Counted from the first letter of the stretch, positions 35,011 through 44,508 are shown. The stretch: 64,000 nt of DNA from Streptomyces sp. NBC_01478 (GCF_036227225.1 NZ_CP109444.1:11141501-11205500); one strand, 5' to 3'. Notes: generated by a model from the letters alone, not told the origin. Numbers and translations: made by a program.

Positions 35011-35925
35011 ATGGCCACCACGACCACGGCGGCGCGCACCAAGGTCCCACCCCGCCGACGCCAAGTCGGCACCGCGGGCGTCCTGTTCATCGCCCCCTTC
35101 ATGGCGCTGTTCCTGCTCCTCTTCCTCGCCCCGCTCGGCTACGCCGCCTACCTCAGCCTCTTCCAGGAGAAGCTCATCGGCGGCTCGACCTTCGTCGGCC
35201 TGGACAACTACACGACTGCCCTCAAGGACCCCCAACTCCTCAAGGGCATAGGCCGCGTGGCCCTGTTCTTCGTCATCCAGGTCCCCGTGATGCTGCTGCT
35301 CGCCCTGTGCTTCGCCCTCGCCCTGGACAGCGGCCTGCTCCGCCTCGCCCGCGTGATCCGCCTCGGCATCTTCGTCCCGTACGCCGTCCCCAGCGTGATC
35401 GCGACCCTCATGTGGGGCTACCTCTACGGCCCCGACTTCGGCCCCTTCGCCCAGATCAGCCACGACCTCCACCTGCCGGCCCCGCACTTCCTCTCCGGCA
35501 GTTGGATGCTCGGCAGCCTCGCCAACATCGTGACCTGGGAGTTCGTCGGCTACAACATGATCATCCTGTACGCCGCCCTGCGCACCATCCCCGGCGAGCT
35601 GTACGAGGCCGCCGCCATGGACGGCGCCGGCGCCTGGCGCATCGCCTGGTCCATCAAACTCCCCGCGCTGCGCCCGGCGTTGACCCTCACCCTGCTGTTC
35701 TCGGTGATCGGCAGCTTCCAACTCTTCAACGAGCCGAGCCTGTTGATGAAGGTCGCCCCGGACGTCATCGACAGCTCCTACACCGCCAACCTCTACGCCT
35801 ACTCCGTCGCCTTCATCAGCCAGCAGACCAACTACGCGGCCACGGTGTCCTTCATCCTCGGCCTGGTCATCGTGATCGTGTCGTACGCCTTCCTGCTGAC
35901 CGCGAACCGCAGGAGGACCGCATGA
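35011..35925 (+). CDS. CUT1 sugar ABC transporter permease (MalF-type)
   Basis: 304 residues starting two bases after the SBP stop with GGAGG inside the SBP 3' end. Six membrane segments and the EAA loop ELYEAAAMDGAGAWRIAWSIKLPALRP identify a MalF-like subunit. It pairs with the next gene. No ATPase is in the operon; a shared MsiK-type ATPase elsewhere is the known Streptomyces solution. Confidence 0.92.
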   Translation: MATTTTAARTKVPPRRRQVGTAGVLFIAPFMALFLLLFLAPLGYAAYLSLFQEKLIGGSTFVGLDNYTTALKDPQLLKGIGRVALFFVIQVPVMLLLALCFALALDSGLLRLARVIRLGIFVPYAVPSVIATLMWGYLYGPDFGPFAQISHDLHLPAPHFLSGSWMLGSLANIVTWEFVGYNMIILYAALRTIPGELYEAAAMDGAGAWRIAWSIKLPALRPALTLTLLFSVIGSFQLFNEPSLLMKVAPDVIDSSYTANLYAYSVAFISQQTNYAATVSFILGLVIVIVSYAFLLTANRRRTA

Positions 35926-36857
35926 CCACCGTGACGCCCACCGCCCCCACGCCCTCGGAGGCGAAGCAATCACCCGCCGAGGCCGGGTCGAAGCGCCGGT
36001 CCTCGGCCCGCCGCCGCAGCACGCCGCTCACCATCGCGATGCTGGCCGTCCTGGCGTACTTCCTGCTGCCGCTCTTCTGGCTGCTGATCGCCTCGACCAA
36101 GAGCACCCAGGACCTGTTCAACAGCTTCGGCCTGTGGTTCTCGCACGCGCCCCAACTGCTCTCCAACATCGAGGCCACCTTCACCCAGGACGACGGCGTC
36201 TACGGCCGCTGGCTGCTCAACACCGTTCTGTATGCCGGGGTGAGCGCGCTCGGCGCGGCGCTGCTCGCGGCGGCGGCCGGCTACGGCTTCGCCAAGTACC
36301 GCTTCCGCGGCCACGGCGCGGCCTTCAACCTCGTGCTGGGCGCCATCATGATCCCCACCACCGCGCTGGCGATCCCCACCTACCTGCTCTTCGCCAAGGC
36401 GGGCCTGGTGAACACCCCTTGGGCCGTCATCCTGCCCTCCCTGATCAGCCCCTTCGGCCTCTACCTCATGCGGATCTACGCCGAGGACGCCGTCCCCGAC
36501 AGCCTCATCGAGGCCGCCCGCATGGACGGTGCCGGAGAGTTCCGCATCTTCACCACCATCGCGCTGCGGCTCCTCGCGCCCGGGCTGGTGACCGTCGTCC
36601 TCTTCACGCTCGTCGCCACCTGGAACAACTACTTCCTGCCGCTGATCATGCTCAACGACCCGAACCTGTACCCCATCACGGTCGGGCTCTCCTCCTGGGC
36701 CGCCCAGGCGCAGAACGGCGGCGCCGGAGCCAGCAGCGACATGCTCGCCCTCGTCGTGACCGGTTCGCTGATCTCGATCATCCCGCTGGTCCTGGCCTTC
36801 CTGCTGCTCCAGCGGTACTGGCAGAGCGGCCTGGCCACCGGTGGCGTGAAGCAGTAG
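35922..36857 (+). CDS. CUT1 sugar ABC transporter permease (MalG-type)
   Basis: 311 residues; ATG overlaps the TGA of the previous permease. A 35-residue Ser/Arg-rich cytoplasmic N-terminus precedes six membrane segments; EAA loop SLIEAARMDGAGEFRIFTTIALRLLAPG. The VATWNNYFLPLIML segment is typical of MalG subunits. Confidence 0.92.
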   Translation: MTTVTPTAPTPSEAKQSPAEAGSKRRSSARRRSTPLTIAMLAVLAYFLLPLFWLLIASTKSTQDLFNSFGLWFSHAPQLLSNIEATFTQDDGVYGRWLLNTVLYAGVSALGAALLAAAAGYGFAKYRFRGHGAAFNLVLGAIMIPTTALAIPTYLLFAKAGLVNTPWAVILPSLISPFGLYLMRIYAEDAVPDSLIEAARMDGAGEFRIFTTIALRLLAPGLVTVVLFTLVATWNNYFLPLIMLNDPNLYPITVGLSSWAAQAQNGGAGASSDMLALVVTGSLISIIPLVLAFLLLQRYWQSGLATGGVKQ

Positions 36858-36902
36858 CACGCACTCCTCTTACCGTTCTCGTCTCCTCGGAGGTTTCCCC
36901 CC

Positions 36903-39086
36903 ATGGCGGCTCTGCCTGCCCGTGTTCTGTTCGGCGCCGCGTACTACCACGAGTACACGCCGGCCTACGGTTCGACCACGCAGCCCGACGAACGGCTCAA
37001 GACCGACCTCGACCTCATGGCCGACGCGCACTTCACCGTCATCCGGATCGGCGAATCGGTCTGGTCGACCTGGGAACCCGAGAACGGCCGCTTCGAACTC
37101 GACTGGCTGCGACCGGTGTTGGACGGCGCCCACGAACGCGGCATCTCCGTCATCCTCGGCACCCCCACCTATGCCGTACCGCCGTGGCTGGCCCGCCAGT
37201 ACCCGGAGATCACCGGCGAGCGGCGCACCGGCGAACGCATCGGCTGGGGCGCCCGGCAGGAAGTCGACTTCACCCACCCCGCGTTCCGCTTCCACGCCGA
37301 GCGGATCATCCGCAAGATCGTCGCCCGGTACGCCGACCACCCGGCGGTCATCGGCTTCCAGGTCGACAACGAACCGGGCCTGGAACTGTTCCACAACCAC
37401 GGCGTCTTCCAGCGCTTCACCGACCACCTGCGCGCCAAGTACGGCGACGTCGAGACCCTCAACCGCGAATGGGGCCTGGTCTATTGGTCCCACCGCCTGT
37501 CCACCTGGGCCGACCTGTGGACCCCGGACGGCAACGTACAGCCCCAATACGACGTCGCCTGGCGGGAGTTCCAGGCGCGCCAGGTCACCGAGTTCATCGG
37601 CTGGCAGGCCGACCTCGTCCGCGAGTACGCCCGCCCCGAGCACTTCGTCACCACCTGCATCTCCTACACCCGCCCGGCAGTCGAGGACGACGAGCTGACC
37701 GACCGCCTCGACATCGCCACCGGCAACCCGTACTACGACATGCAGGACGGCCTGCTCCTGCCCGACCCGACCCCGGACACCCACGAGCAGAAGTGGAAGA
37801 CCACCGGCGTCTGGTCGCTCTACCAGACCGCCGACTGGATGTTCTCCTCCCGGCAGGAGCCGTTCCTCGTCACCGAGACCAACGCCGCCTCGATCGGCTT
37901 CGCCTGGGACAACCGCCCCGCCTACGACGGCCAGTGGCGCCAGGCCGCCTGGGCCCTCGTCGGCCGCGGCGCCCGCATGATCGAGTACTGGCAGTGGCAG
38001 ACCCTGCGCTTCGGCGCGGAGACCTACTGGGGCGGAGTCCTCCCGCACAGCGGCCGACCGGGCCGCACCTATGCCGAACTCGCCGTGCTGGGCGAGGAGT
38101 TCGAGGCCGTAGGACCACTCGTCGCCGGTCTCGAGCCGGACGCCGACATCACGATCGTCTACTCCACCCCCAGCAAGTGGCTGATGCAGAAGCACCCGCC
38201 CCTCGCGACACCGGACGGTGAACCGGACCCCGCCGCTTACCACCGCATCCTCGACCCCTTCTACCGCGGCGCCTTCGACGCCGGACGCCAGGTCCGTGTC
38301 GTCCACGCCCGCCAACTGCACGACCCGCGCGGCGAACGGGAAGGCGTGACCCCCGAGGAGGCGGCCCGCCGCCACCCCGTCCTCGTCGTGCCCGCCCTGT
38401 ACCTCGCCGACGACAGCACGCTCGACTGGTTCGCCGCCTACGCGCAGGCCGGCGGCCATCTGGTGCTCGGCCCCCGCACCGGCTACGCCGACCTGGAGGC
38501 ACGCGCCCGGCAGGAGCCCGCCCCCGCCCGTCTCACCGGCGCGGCGGGAGTGTCGTACGACGAATTCAGCAACCTCGCGGACGCCGTGCGCGTCCGTGCC
38601 GTGCCGGACAGCCCGCTCTCCCTGCCGGAGTCCGCGACGGCGACGCACTGGGTGGACGGCCTGACCGTCACCGACGGCGAGGTGCTCGCGGCCTATGAGC
38701 ACCCGCACTTCGGGCGCTGGCCCGCCGTGACCAGCCGCCGTCACGGGGAGGGGCGGGTCACCTGTGTCGGCACCGTGCCCGGCCGTGATCTCGCTCGCGC
38801 GCTGGCCGAGTGGCTGACGCCGGCCGCCCGCAGCGGGTGGGGCGATCTGCCCGCGTCCGTCACGGCCACGACCGGTACCTCACCCGACGGCCGGCGGGTG
38901 CACATCGTCCACAACTGGAGCTGGGAGCCCGCCCGTTCGGAGGTTCCGGCCGATCTCGTCGACGCCCTGGACGACACGTCCCTCCCCGCCGGCACGGTGC
39001 TGGAACTCGGCCCGTGGGACGTCCGCGTCCTCGTCTCCGCGCAGAAGGACTCACAGCAGGATCCGAAGAACGACTCGAAGGAGTAG
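36903..39086 (+). CDS. GH42 beta-galactosidase
   Basis: 727 residues. Begins VLFGAAYYHEYTP, the GH42 opening. Acid/base Glu in GFQVDNEPGLELF and nucleophile Glu in FLVTETNAASIGF; YWQWQTLRFGAETYWGG lies between. Trimerisation domain (residues 395-600) and a C-terminal beta domain complete the three-domain form. No signal peptide, so it acts on imported beta-galactosides. A ribosome-binding site GGAGG is eight bases upstream. It precedes the secreted glycosidase; that gene's AAGGAG site overlaps the GH42 stop. Confidence 0.94.
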   Translation: MAALPARVLFGAAYYHEYTPAYGSTTQPDERLKTDLDLMADAHFTVIRIGESVWSTWEPENGRFELDWLRPVLDGAHERGISVILGTPTYAVPPWLARQYPEITGERRTGERIGWGARQEVDFTHPAFRFHAERIIRKIVARYADHPAVIGFQVDNEPGLELFHNHGVFQRFTDHLRAKYGDVETLNREWGLVYWSHRLSTWADLWTPDGNVQPQYDVAWREFQARQVTEFIGWQADLVREYARPEHFVTTCISYTRPAVEDDELTDRLDIATGNPYYDMQDGLLLPDPTPDTHEQKWKTTGVWSLYQTADWMFSSRQEPFLVTETNAASIGFAWDNRPAYDGQWRQAAWALVGRGARMIEYWQWQTLRFGAETYWGGVLPHSGRPGRTYAELAVLGEEFEAVGPLVAGLEPDADITIVYSTPSKWLMQKHPPLATPDGEPDPAAYHRILDPFYRGAFDAGRQVRVVHARQLHDPRGEREGVTPEEAARRHPVLVVPALYLADDSTLDWFAAYAQAGGHLVLGPRTGYADLEARARQEPAPARLTGAAGVSYDEFSNLADAVRVRAVPDSPLSLPESATATHWVDGLTVTDGEVLAAYEHPHFGRWPAVTSRRHGEGRVTCVGTVPGRDLARALAEWLTPAARSGWGDLPASVTATTGTSPDGRRVHIVHNWSWEPARSEVPADLVDALDDTSLPAGTVLELGPWDVRVLVSAQKDSQQDPKNDSKE

Positions 39087-39088
39087 CT

Positions 39089-40897
39089 GTGCAGAGAAGC
39101 AGAGCAGTGAAGGCGCTGGGTACGTTCGTCGGGGCTGCCGCGCTGCTGGCGATCCCCATGGCGACCAGTGCACAGGCGTACAACCCGACCGGCGGAATCC
39201 TCTACCAGCTCGGCAACGAACCGTGCTTGAAGGGGCGGGGCAACTGCGCCGTCTACCCGAAGTCGGCCCAGTTGCCGAACGGGCGGCTGGTCGCGTCCTT
39301 CGAGAAGTCCACCGTCGTACCGGCGACGGGCAGTGCCGACGGACAGACGCTCCCCGTCTACAAGAGCGACGACGACGGGACGAGCTGGCAGCCGCTGTCG
39401 GAGGTCAAGGCTCCCGCGTATCTCTCCAAGGATCCCAAGTACGCGAAGTACACGAGCAATTGGACCAACCCCTTCCTCTACACGCTGCCGCAGGACGTCG
39501 GAAAGCTGAAGCGGGGCACGCTGCTCCTGGCGAGTGTCGTGTCGGGCGACGACCAGTACTACAAGGAGCACAAGGCGGCCGACCCGAACTGGACCCCCTC
39601 CAACGACGGCGACCGCAGTGACCTCGCCATCGCGCTGTACTCCAGCACCGACCAGGGCACGTCCTGGAAGGTCGTCAACGTCATCGCGACCGGCGGCTGG
39701 CAGGGCGGCAGCGCGGGCGCGATCGGGCGGAACGTCGCCACGGCCAACACGCACCAGCAGGTCGACCCCGTCTGGGAGCCGTACCTGATGGTCTACAAGG
39801 GCCAACTGGTCTGCTACTACTCCGACGAGAACGACTACACAGGCTTCGACGCGAAGACCGGTGTCCCGACGCTCGACCCCGACAACGACACCGCCACGGA
39901 CTCCCACGGGCAGATCCTCGCCCACCGGACCTGGGACGGCCGCAGCGCCCGGTGGAGCGGACCCGTCGTCGATGTCGCGGGGCTGACCCAGGACATGGGG
40001 GACGGCAAGACGGAGATCGGTGGCGGGCGGCCGGGCATGACGAACGTCGTGCCGACCACGGACGGCAAGTGGCTTCTCACCTACGAGTACTGGGGCGGCG
40101 GGGCCAACACCCGGTACCTGCTCGCCGACAACCCGCTGAAGTTCTACCGGAGTTCCACCACCGGCGACGCCGTCACCTCGCTGCCGCTCGACACCGGTTC
40201 CCGTGCGCTCGCGACCGGCGGCAGTCCGGTCCTCATCAGGCTGCCCGGGGGACGCCTGGCCTACAACGCGGCCGGCAGCGGCAACGTCTGGGTCAACAAG
40301 AGCGGTCGTGGCGACGGGGTCTGGACGGAGTACCAGACGACCTCGCGGGCCGGTTACAGCCGCGATCTGCAGTACGTCGACGGGACCGGCCGTATCGCGA
40401 TCCTCAACAACCAGGGCACCTCGACGATCGCCTTCGCCGAGGTCGACCTCGGCCGGTCGAAGGGTGCCTACTACCGGCTGGTGAACCGGAAGACCGGTCA
40501 GGTGATCGGCACCGGCAGCAGGACGAACGACGCGAACATCGGCAACGGGGATGTTCCCGACGTCGTCCTGGAGGCTCGCGGCTCCGCCTCGGACCCGGAC
40601 ACCCAGTACTGGCATGTCGTGACCGAACCGAACGGCGGACTCACCCTGTTGAACAAGTCCGGCGGCCGTGCGGCGGCCGTCTGGACCGGGAACGCGACGG
40701 CCGGTCAGCGGATCGGGCAGTGGGTCGACAACAACGCGACCGGTAGCTGGAATCTGATCAAGACCACTCAGGGCTACTACACGCTGCAGTCGGTCAAGAA
40801 CACCGCTCTGTACCTGACCGGCGCGTCCGACGGAGCGCCGCTGACCCTGCAGAACGCGGCGACGGACGGCTCGCAGGAGTGGGAACTCGTCCCCTAG
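39089..40897 (+). CDS. Secreted sialidase-fold (exo-arabinanase/GH93-like) enzyme with C-terminal ricin-type lectin domain
   Basis: 602 residues from GTG 39089 behind AAGGAG. Signal peptide ends ATSAQAYNPTGG. The catalytic part is a six-bladed propeller with an Asp-box-like KSDDDGTSWQPL and SSTDQGTSWKVV, plus NTHQQVDPVWEPYLMVY and VVPTTDGKWLLTYEYWGG, closest in my view to GH93 exo-arabinanases. Residues about 465-602 form a ricin-like lectin domain (YYRLVNRKTGQVIG, LTLLNKSGG, YYTLQSVKNTALYL). It would trim polymers outside the cell and supply sugars to the importer. Family assignment among sialidase-fold enzymes is tentative. Confidence 0.75.
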   Translation: MQRSRAVKALGTFVGAAALLAIPMATSAQAYNPTGGILYQLGNEPCLKGRGNCAVYPKSAQLPNGRLVASFEKSTVVPATGSADGQTLPVYKSDDDGTSWQPLSEVKAPAYLSKDPKYAKYTSNWTNPFLYTLPQDVGKLKRGTLLLASVVSGDDQYYKEHKAADPNWTPSNDGDRSDLAIALYSSTDQGTSWKVVNVIATGGWQGGSAGAIGRNVATANTHQQVDPVWEPYLMVYKGQLVCYYSDENDYTGFDAKTGVPTLDPDNDTATDSHGQILAHRTWDGRSARWSGPVVDVAGLTQDMGDGKTEIGGGRPGMTNVVPTTDGKWLLTYEYWGGGANTRYLLADNPLKFYRSSTTGDAVTSLPLDTGSRALATGGSPVLIRLPGGRLAYNAAGSGNVWVNKSGRGDGVWTEYQTTSRAGYSRDLQYVDGTGRIAILNNQGTSTIAFAEVDLGRSKGAYYRLVNRKTGQVIGTGSRTNDANIGNGDVPDVVLEARGSASDPDTQYWHVVTEPNGGLTLLNKSGGRAAAVWTGNATAGQRIGQWVDNNATGSWNLIKTTQGYYTLQSVKNTALYLTGASDGAPLTLQNAATDGSQEWELVP

Positions 40898-40906
40898 GCT
40901 CCGCCC

Positions 40907-41341
40907 ATGAGGGTTCGTCACAAAGCGCGTGTCGCCCTGCTCGACCACGGCCATCTGGTGTTCCTGAAGCGGGGCCGGCCGGGCGGCGACGCGTACTGCA
41001 CGACCGTCGGCGGGAGCGTGGAACCCGCCGACGCGGACCTCGAAGCGGCGCTGCGGCGCGAGGCGATGGAGGAGATCGGCGCCACGATCGGCCCCGCCAC
41101 CGAGTTCCTCACCCTGACCGAACCGCGCGGGACGAGCACCGTCGTCCAGCACTACTTCCTCGCCGACCTGCTGGAGATGGACCTGGAGCGCCGCCACGGT
41201 CCCGAGTTCGACGACCCCGACACGGGCGACTTCGAACCGGTCAGGGTCGCGCTGAACCGTCCGGCCGTCGCAGCCCTCAACCTCCAGCCGGCCGAGCTGG
41301 CCGACTACGTCCTCGGACACGTCGAGGCGTGGGGCGTCTGA
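40907..41341 (+). CDS. NUDIX hydrolase
   Basis: 144 residues. The Nudix box is GGSVEPADADLEAALRREAMEEIGA, matching the pattern G-x5-E-x7-REUxEExGU with the REAMEEIG metal-binding core intact. These enzymes cleave nucleoside diphosphates linked to another moiety. It starts nine bases after the glycosidase stop and may ride on that transcript, though there is no functional link. Confidence 0.88.
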   Translation: MRVRHKARVALLDHGHLVFLKRGRPGGDAYCTTVGGSVEPADADLEAALRREAMEEIGATIGPATEFLTLTEPRGTSTVVQHYFLADLLEMDLERRHGPEFDDPDTGDFEPVRVALNRPAVAALNLQPAELADYVLGHVEAWGV

Positions 41342-41344
41342 CAG

Positions 41345-41395
41345 TCGCCCTGTCATCGCGACCGCCTGGCCATCACAACCGCCCTGACATCACAA
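41345..41395. repeat. Three tandem imperfect 17-base repeats
   Basis: Units at 41345-41361, 41362-41378 and 41379-41395; the second and third are CCGCCTGGCCATCACAA and CCGCCCTGACATCACAA (15 of 17 identical), the first is more diverged. They fill the space between the convergent NUDIX and SnoaL genes, and the last overlaps the SnoaL stop. Confidence 0.65.
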
Positions 41396-41977
41396 CGCCT
41401 TGAGCTGGGTGAGGAGTTGGAGGGTGTCGGTGTTGACCCAGTACTCCACGAACCTGCCGTCGCGCATACGGAGTGTGTCCGTGCCGGTGAACGTGACCAC
41501 GGTCCCGGGGGCGGCCTCGGCGCCGGGGAAGCCGCCGGCGTAGGTGCCGGTGGCCGTCCACCGTATGGACACGTGGTGGCCGTCCACCAGCGGGGCGACC
41601 TGCTCGGTGAAGCGGAGGTCGGGGAATGCCGCGCGTGTCTGCGCGATCCAGGCGACCAGTCCGTCGACACCCCGGATCGAACTGCCGTCACCGCCGTCGA
41701 GAAGGGCGGCGTGGACGCGGAAGGAGGGGGAGATGATGCCCGGTGCCCGGTCGTAGTCGCCGTTCCACAGGTGGAGCCAGTCGTCGAGCATCGCCTTCGT
41801 CCGCTGCGCGCCGTCGTGATGGCTCCGGACGTCCGTGATCGGTGCCGCAGTGGTCTTCGGCGAGGTGTCCGAGGCGGTGGCCGTCGTCGCCGTGCAGACC
41901 AGGACGGCGAGGGCCGCCGGGACGAGCAGCCGGGCGCGGTGACGTAGGGGCGTGCGGGCGGGCGGAACGGCGGTCAT
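41390..41977 (-). CDS. Secreted SnoaL-like (NTF2-fold) protein
   Basis: 195 residues from ATG 41977 behind AAAGGA. A signal sequence LLVPAALAVLVCTATTATA is followed by an NTF2/SnoaL fold: LDDWLHLWNGDYDRAPGIISPSFRVH, DGLVAWIAQTRAAFPDLRFT and VSIRWTATGTYAGGFPG. Such folds serve as cyclases, isomerases or binding proteins; catalytic residues are not decisive. It lies 45 bases downstream of the quinone oxidoreductase gene on the same strand, so co-transcription is plausible. Confidence 0.78.
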   Translation of the reverse strand: MTAVPPARTPLRHRARLLVPAALAVLVCTATTATASDTSPKTTAAPITDVRSHHDGAQRTKAMLDDWLHLWNGDYDRAPGIISPSFRVHAALLDGGDGSSIRGVDGLVAWIAQTRAAFPDLRFTEQVAPLVDGHHVSIRWTATGTYAGGFPGAEAAPGTVVTFTGTDTLRMRDGRFVEYWVNTDTLQLLTQLKAL

Positions 41978-42021
41978 GGCAAGTCCTTTCGACGCGGGCG
42001 GGGGAGTGGGGGAACGGCAGG

Positions 42022-43068
42022 TCACGGCGTCAGTACGACCTTGCCGGCGACCGTGCCGGACTCGGCCAGGCGCAGGGCGTCGGCGACGCGGGCGAGCGGG
42101 AGTCGGGCGGCGACCTGGGCGTTGACCTCACCGCGCTCGAGGGCCGCGAAGACCTGGGTGAGGTCGGCACTCAGCCGGGCACGGAACCGGTCCTTGCTCA
42201 GCGCCCGCCCGGCCCAGACGTTGAAGAAGTAGGCGTGGCGGCCGTTCGGCAGTGCGTTCCACGTCCAGACGCGGCCCAGCAGCTTGAGCACGGGCAACTG
42301 CTTGGAGCCCTCGTCGTCACGGGTGGAGGCGCTGCCGTAGGAGACGAGGGTGCCGCCGGGGGCGAGCAGGCGCCAGGACTGGACGATGCCCGGGCCGCCG
42401 ACGTGGTCGAAGACGGCGTCCACGCCGCGCGGGGCGAGTTCGCGGACGCGTGCGGTGAGGTCCGGGGTGCGGTAGTCGATGGGCTGGACGCCCTGGTCGC
42501 GCAGCGTGTCGTGATGCCGCGGGGAGGCGGTGCCGATCACGTGTACGCCCGCCGCGTGGGCGAGCTGGACCAGGACGGTGCCGACTCCGCCGTTCGCGCC
42601 GTGCACCAGGATCGTCTGGCCGGCGCGGATGCGGGCCTTGCGGTGCAGCATCTGCCAGGCGGTGATGCCGTTGACGACCACGGTCTCGGCCTCGGCCGCG
42701 CCGATGCCCTCGGGCACCGGCACCACATCGGCCGCGTCGACGAGCACATGGCTGGCCCAGCCGCCGACCTTCACCAGCGCGGCCACCCGGGTGCCGACCA
42801 GTCCGGGCTCGACGCCCGCGCCGGTGGTGAGGACGGTGCCGACCAGGTCGTAACCGGGGACGAAGGGGAACGGGGGCTGGTCGTAGTACTTGCCGCGGCG
42901 CATCTGCTGCTCGGCGAAGGAGATCCCGGTCGCCTCCATCCGGATCACGACCTGGCCGGGGCCCGCGACGGGCACCGCTCCCTGCCGGACCTCCAGGCCC
43001 TCCGGCTCCACCTTGCCCGGCAGGACGACCTCGACGAATGCGTCGGCGGTGTTGTCCGTGTTGTTCAT
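42022..43068 (-). CDS. Zinc-free MDR-family NADPH:quinone reductase/enoyl reductase
   Basis: 348 residues from ATG 43068 behind GGAGGT. Medium-chain dehydrogenase fold with PGYDLVGTVLTTGAGV, the nucleotide-binding ILVHGANGGVGTVLVQLAHAAGV and no structural or catalytic zinc cysteines. It reduces quinones or activated C=C bonds using NADPH. It is divergent from a TetR gene, and a near-palindrome GTTATAAGTTGTAAC lies between them, an arrangement typical of TetR-repressed detoxification reductases. Confidence 0.9.
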   Translation of the reverse strand: MNNTDNTADAFVEVVLPGKVEPEGLEVRQGAVPVAGPGQVVIRMEATGISFAEQQMRRGKYYDQPPFPFVPGYDLVGTVLTTGAGVEPGLVGTRVAALVKVGGWASHVLVDAADVVPVPEGIGAAEAETVVVNGITAWQMLHRKARIRAGQTILVHGANGGVGTVLVQLAHAAGVHVIGTASPRHHDTLRDQGVQPIDYRTPDLTARVRELAPRGVDAVFDHVGGPGIVQSWRLLAPGGTLVSYGSASTRDDEGSKQLPVLKLLGRVWTWNALPNGRHAYFFNVWAGRALSKDRFRARLSADLTQVFAALERGEVNAQVAARLPLARVADALRLAESGTVAGKVVLTP

Positions 43069-43114
43069 GGCGACCTCCACTGTGATCTGCGGCGAGCTAG
43101 GGGTTTTCGTGTTC

Positions 43115-43129
43115 GTTATAAGTTGTAAC
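43115..43129. promoter_or_regulatory. TetR-type near-palindromic operator
   Basis: GTTATAAGTTGTAAC, a 15-base near-palindrome with six of seven arm positions matching, in the AT-rich space between the reductase and the divergent TetR gene. Suitable for repression of both. Confidence 0.5.
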
Positions 43130-43219
43130 TCACGCGAGAAGGGGTCGTCAAGCGCAATCGTGATAGCTTCTAACTGAAACTTGAGCATGTAGTCCAGTGG
43201 GAGTGAGAGGCGGTCGGCC

Positions 43220-43867
43220 ATGGCGGAGACGGGCACGAAGACCCCGCGCGAGCGCTATCGCGACCAGGTGCGCGCGGAGATCAAGGAACACGCGCGCGAA
43301 CAGATCGGCACGGCCGGCGCCTCAGCGCTCTCCCTCAACGCGATCGCCAAGCGGATGGGCATGAGCGGACCCGCCCTCTACCGGTACTTCGCCAGCCGCG
43401 ACGACCTGATCACCGAGCTCATCCGGGACGCGTACCGAAGCCTCGCCGACACCTTCCGCGCGGCCGCCGAGTCCGGCGACGACCTGCCCGGCCTGGCCCA
43501 CGCCCTGCGCGGCTGGGCCCTCGACGACCCCCAGCGCTACTTCCTCATCTACGGCACACCCGTCCCGGGCTACCACGCACCGGACGACGTCACCGGGATC
43601 GCGTCCGAGATCATGGGGACCCTGCTGGACGCGAGCACGGGAGTGCCCGCGGACGCTCCCCTGACACCGTTCGAAGTCGACCTGGCGGCCCACCGGCACT
43701 GGGCGCGCGACCACCCCGCCCCGCCCGCGGCCCTCCACCGGGCCCTGACCTGCTGGACCCGTCTGCACGGAGTCCTGTCCCTGGAGCTCGCGGGCCACTT
43801 CACGGGCATGGGATTCGACCCGGCGCTGCTGTTCGACTCAGAACTGGCGGATCTGGTGGAACCGTAG
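43220..43867 (+). CDS. TetR-family regulator (WHG/TetR_C_13-type) divergent from the reductase
   Basis: 215 residues. HTH: IKEHAREQIGTAGASALSLNAIAKRMGMSGPALYRYFASRDDL. The C-terminal domain contains WALDDPQRYFLIYGTPVPGYHAPDD, the WHG-type signature. Likely repressor of the neighbouring oxidoreductase and SnoaL genes through the near-palindrome at 43115. Confidence 0.9.
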   Translation: MAETGTKTPRERYRDQVRAEIKEHAREQIGTAGASALSLNAIAKRMGMSGPALYRYFASRDDLITELIRDAYRSLADTFRAAAESGDDLPGLAHALRGWALDDPQRYFLIYGTPVPGYHAPDDVTGIASEIMGTLLDASTGVPADAPLTPFEVDLAAHRHWARDHPAPPAALHRALTCWTRLHGVLSLELAGHFTGMGFDPALLFDSELADLVEP

Positions 43868-43923
43868 GCACGACCGAGTGGGACCGGCCGGATTCGGCTC
43901 GGTGCGGTGGAACACGGCCCCTC

Positions 43924-44508
43924 TCACACGGACGTGCCGTGGTCGCCCGGAGGCCGGCGGACCAGGTGCAGGCTGACGACCGAGGCGATGACGGTGCGGC
44001 GTTCGGAGACGTCCAGACGGGCGTCGGTCTCGACGACGTACTGCTGCAGACCGAGCACCGGGTCGATGCTGCTCACCGCGACCCGGCCCAGGATCTCCGC
44101 CGCCGGGTTCTGTTCCGGGTCGGTCTCCGTGAGCCGCCATTCGTTCGTTGTGTCAAACAGCCGTGTGAGGAGGAACTGCCGTCCCCCTTCCGTCCGCAGG
44201 CTCAGTTGCCGGCTCTTGATGAGTCCATGGGTGCGGGCGGTGCCGATCTCCCGATCCGTGACGCCGGTGAAGCGGAACCGCACCGGCCCGAACTGCCCCC
44301 ACGAGAAACGCCTGTTGATGCGGACGAGGAACCTGCCGGACGTGTCCGTCAGAAGGAAGTCCGTGTCGTCGGTGTTCGTGACCAGGGCGAGTTGGGTCCC
44401 TTCCGCGGTGGACACGGTCAGCGCGGGGCCCGCGTAACGGCGCCATCGCGAACGCTCCGGCTGCGCCACCACGACGACTTCCCGCTCGAACGGACCGGCA
44501 TCCGGCAT
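43924..44508 (-). CDS. LURP-one/tubby-like C-terminal fold protein
   Basis: 194 residues from ATG 44508 behind GGAAGGAA. The sequence is a chain of beta-strands with LLTDTSGRFLVRINRRFSWGQFGPVRFRFTGVTDREIG and a late hydrophobic strand DARLDVSERRTVIASVVSLHLV, resembling LURP-one-related/scramblase-like barrels. Function in bacteria is unknown; membrane-phospholipid interaction is a possibility for the fold. No operon partner. Confidence 0.6.
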   Translation of the reverse strand: MPDAGPFEREVVVVAQPERSRWRRYAGPALTVSTAEGTQLALVTNTDDTDFLLTDTSGRFLVRINRRFSWGQFGPVRFRFTGVTDREIGTARTHGLIKSRQLSLRTEGGRQFLLTRLFDTTNEWRLTETDPEQNPAAEILGRVAVSSIDPVLGLQQYVVETDARLDVSERRTVIASVVSLHLVRRPPGDHGTSV

